Assembly (NCBI GenBank): GCA_025526995.1
Contig: JAHLKG010000019.1
Span: forward strand, 603,539-667,538
Source: Powellomyces hirtus
Lineage: Eukaryota > Chytridiomycota > Chytridiomycetes > Spizellomycetales > Powellomycetaceae
Length of the DNA: 64,000 nucleotides
Direction of reading: 5' to 3'
The notes under the pieces are model-generated. The model had not been told where the DNA came from, ran no database searches, and saw nothing but the letters and a program-made list of their open reading frames with translations. The position numbers and the translations under genes are program-made. Below are positions 63,166 through 64,000 of this stretch, one piece after another. Within the stretch, counting starts at the first letter, position 1. Each line of letters begins with the position of its first letter.

Positions 63166-63531
63166 ATGACACAGGAACAGCTCAAGCAATATGCTGATTG
63201 GATTCAGGCAGCAACGAGGAGAACCGTCTTGGACAGGCCTCTACAACATCACACTGCTACCTTTAAAGCTATATCTGATATGTTCAGCCATGTTGACGGC
63301 TACGACGTGTACTATCTGGAAGCTTGGAAAAGCGGGGTGTTCACCCTCCGTGTTTTCCAAAGTCGCCTGATTACCGACATTGATGGCATGCCTGAAGATC
63401 ATACCGATATCGCTCGCCACCGCAGCTTCATCGCATACATTAGGATGATTCTTTCTTTGGCGGAAAGGGTCAGCACCCAGTTTGGGATTGAAATCATGGA
63501 TTTACCGACTGTTGACGATGATATGAACTAG
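63166..63531 (+). CDS. Unrecognised 121-aa protein
   Basis: Intact single-exon ORF: MTQEQLKQYADWIQAATRRT, YDVYYLEAWKSGVFTLRVFQ, HRSFIAYIRMILSLAERVST and an acidic end (DLPTVDDDMN). It looks like a globular alpha/beta protein. No family recognised. It has a TATA box and is divergent from the 62923 gene. Confidence 0.5.
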   Translation: MTQEQLKQYADWIQAATRRTVLDRPLQHHTATFKAISDMFSHVDGYDVYYLEAWKSGVFTLRVFQSRLITDIDGMPEDHTDIARHRSFIAYIRMILSLAERVSTQFGIEIMDLPTVDDDMN

Positions 63532-63591
63532 CTGAATGTGTATACTAGTTTTAGTTAACGTTTGGCCCCCAAACCATATTACAATGCTTCT

Positions 63592-64000
63592 CTATTTTGA
63601 ATGGAATTGGCTCTTATGCTCTTTGAAACATCTAATACAACGAATCTTATGAATAGGCTCCGTCATTTTGATTGGGAATGGACAGTTCTTGGTAATGCAA
63701 TCCCTTGTCTTTCTACGCGAGGTAACTACGGTTATTCTCGTGGTGATAGGGCGACCTGTACTTTCCTCCCAGCAAGGCATACACTTTTTCTTCCAACGGC
63801 GCTCTGATGTGCCTTCAGGGCAGTAAAACCATTGGCTACAGTTGGTGCATTTAACATTTTGCGAGAAGCAATAGTTACAAACCTCTTTATTTATGGCCCC
63901 TTCTTTTTTATAGCGCTGGTCACATAGGCAGCAAACACGTGTTTTATTACGTTCCTCTTTGATCATTTTATCTGCTTTTTGGACCACGGGTGCTGGAAGG
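63592..64000 (-). CDS. Cysteine-rich zinc-binding-like protein (partial at window edge)
   Basis: Minus-strand frame open to the window end. Its first in-frame start candidate inside the window is at 63987. Six CxxC-type knuckles are visible: CCLCDQRY, CNYCF, CTNCSQWFYCPEG, CMPCW, CITKNC and CIRCF. Paired knuckles suggest two or three treble-clef or RING-like zinc sites. The C-terminus ends FKEHKSQFHSK. No family assigned. Confidence 0.5.
   Translation of the reverse strand, partial: LPAPVVQKADKMIKEERNKTRVCCLCDQRYKKEGAINKEVCNYCFSQNVKCTNCSQWFYCPEGTSERRWKKKCMPCWEESTGRPITTRITVVTSRRKTRDCITKNCPFPIKMTEPIHKIRCIRCFKEHKSQFHSK

Overview
The window looks like nuclear DNA of an early-diverging, probably zoosporic (chytrid-like) fungus. 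That is inference. The support is many 50-130 bp GT-AG introns, fungal housekeeping genes (ATP10, ATG11, GRIP golgin, SET-domain methyltransferase), a PDE9-like phosphodiesterase, an intron-bearing Fanzor nuclease and Ty1/Copia elements. The standard code fits: TGA ends the zinc-finger and MFS genes.

Left part (1-9 kb): the end of an MFS transporter, an FAD amine-oxidase-like protein with a C-terminal membrane anchor, a 964-residue PX-PB1 scaffold and a single-pass cell-surface protein. Microsatellites separate them.

Middle part (9-34 kb): recognisable genes are broken. ATP10 is followed by an inverted partial copy. Then come an AWS-SET-postSET methyltransferase, several decayed minus-strand repeat units, a probable TET/JBP-like oxygenase remnant, an internally inverted Ty3/Gypsy remnant, a GRIP-golgin-like gene and the start of ATG11. 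In ATP10, the SET gene and the GH5 cellulase (37 kb), most frame breaks I could place are one extra base, usually in a homopolymer. They may be consensus errors rather than decay.

Right part (34-49 kb): intact genes, with exon sums that close in frame: PDE9-like (5 exons, 474 aa), cyclin-like (236 aa), tubby-like/DUF6593-like (5 exons, 301 aa), C2H2 zinc finger (4 exons, 173 aa) and UNC93-like (5 exons, 517 aa). A tRNA-Phe(GAA) and a broken GH5 cellulase lie among them.

Mobile part (49-64 kb): the main find is a complete four-exon Fanzor (eukaryotic TnpB relative, RNA-guided nuclease) of 799 codons at 49164-51735, minus strand. Next to it is a full-length Copia element (51863-57620, 365-bp LTRs, AATAC target duplication) and a second, truncated copy (57770-61628). 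This Copia family has a chromodomain-like segment in pol, a primer site matching the initiator tRNA-Met anticodon arm, and GC-rich palindromes inside its coding frame. The second copy ends at a perfect 56-bp palindrome, followed by a G-rich 12-bp tandem repeat and a compact block of short unrecognised ORFs running to the window edge.
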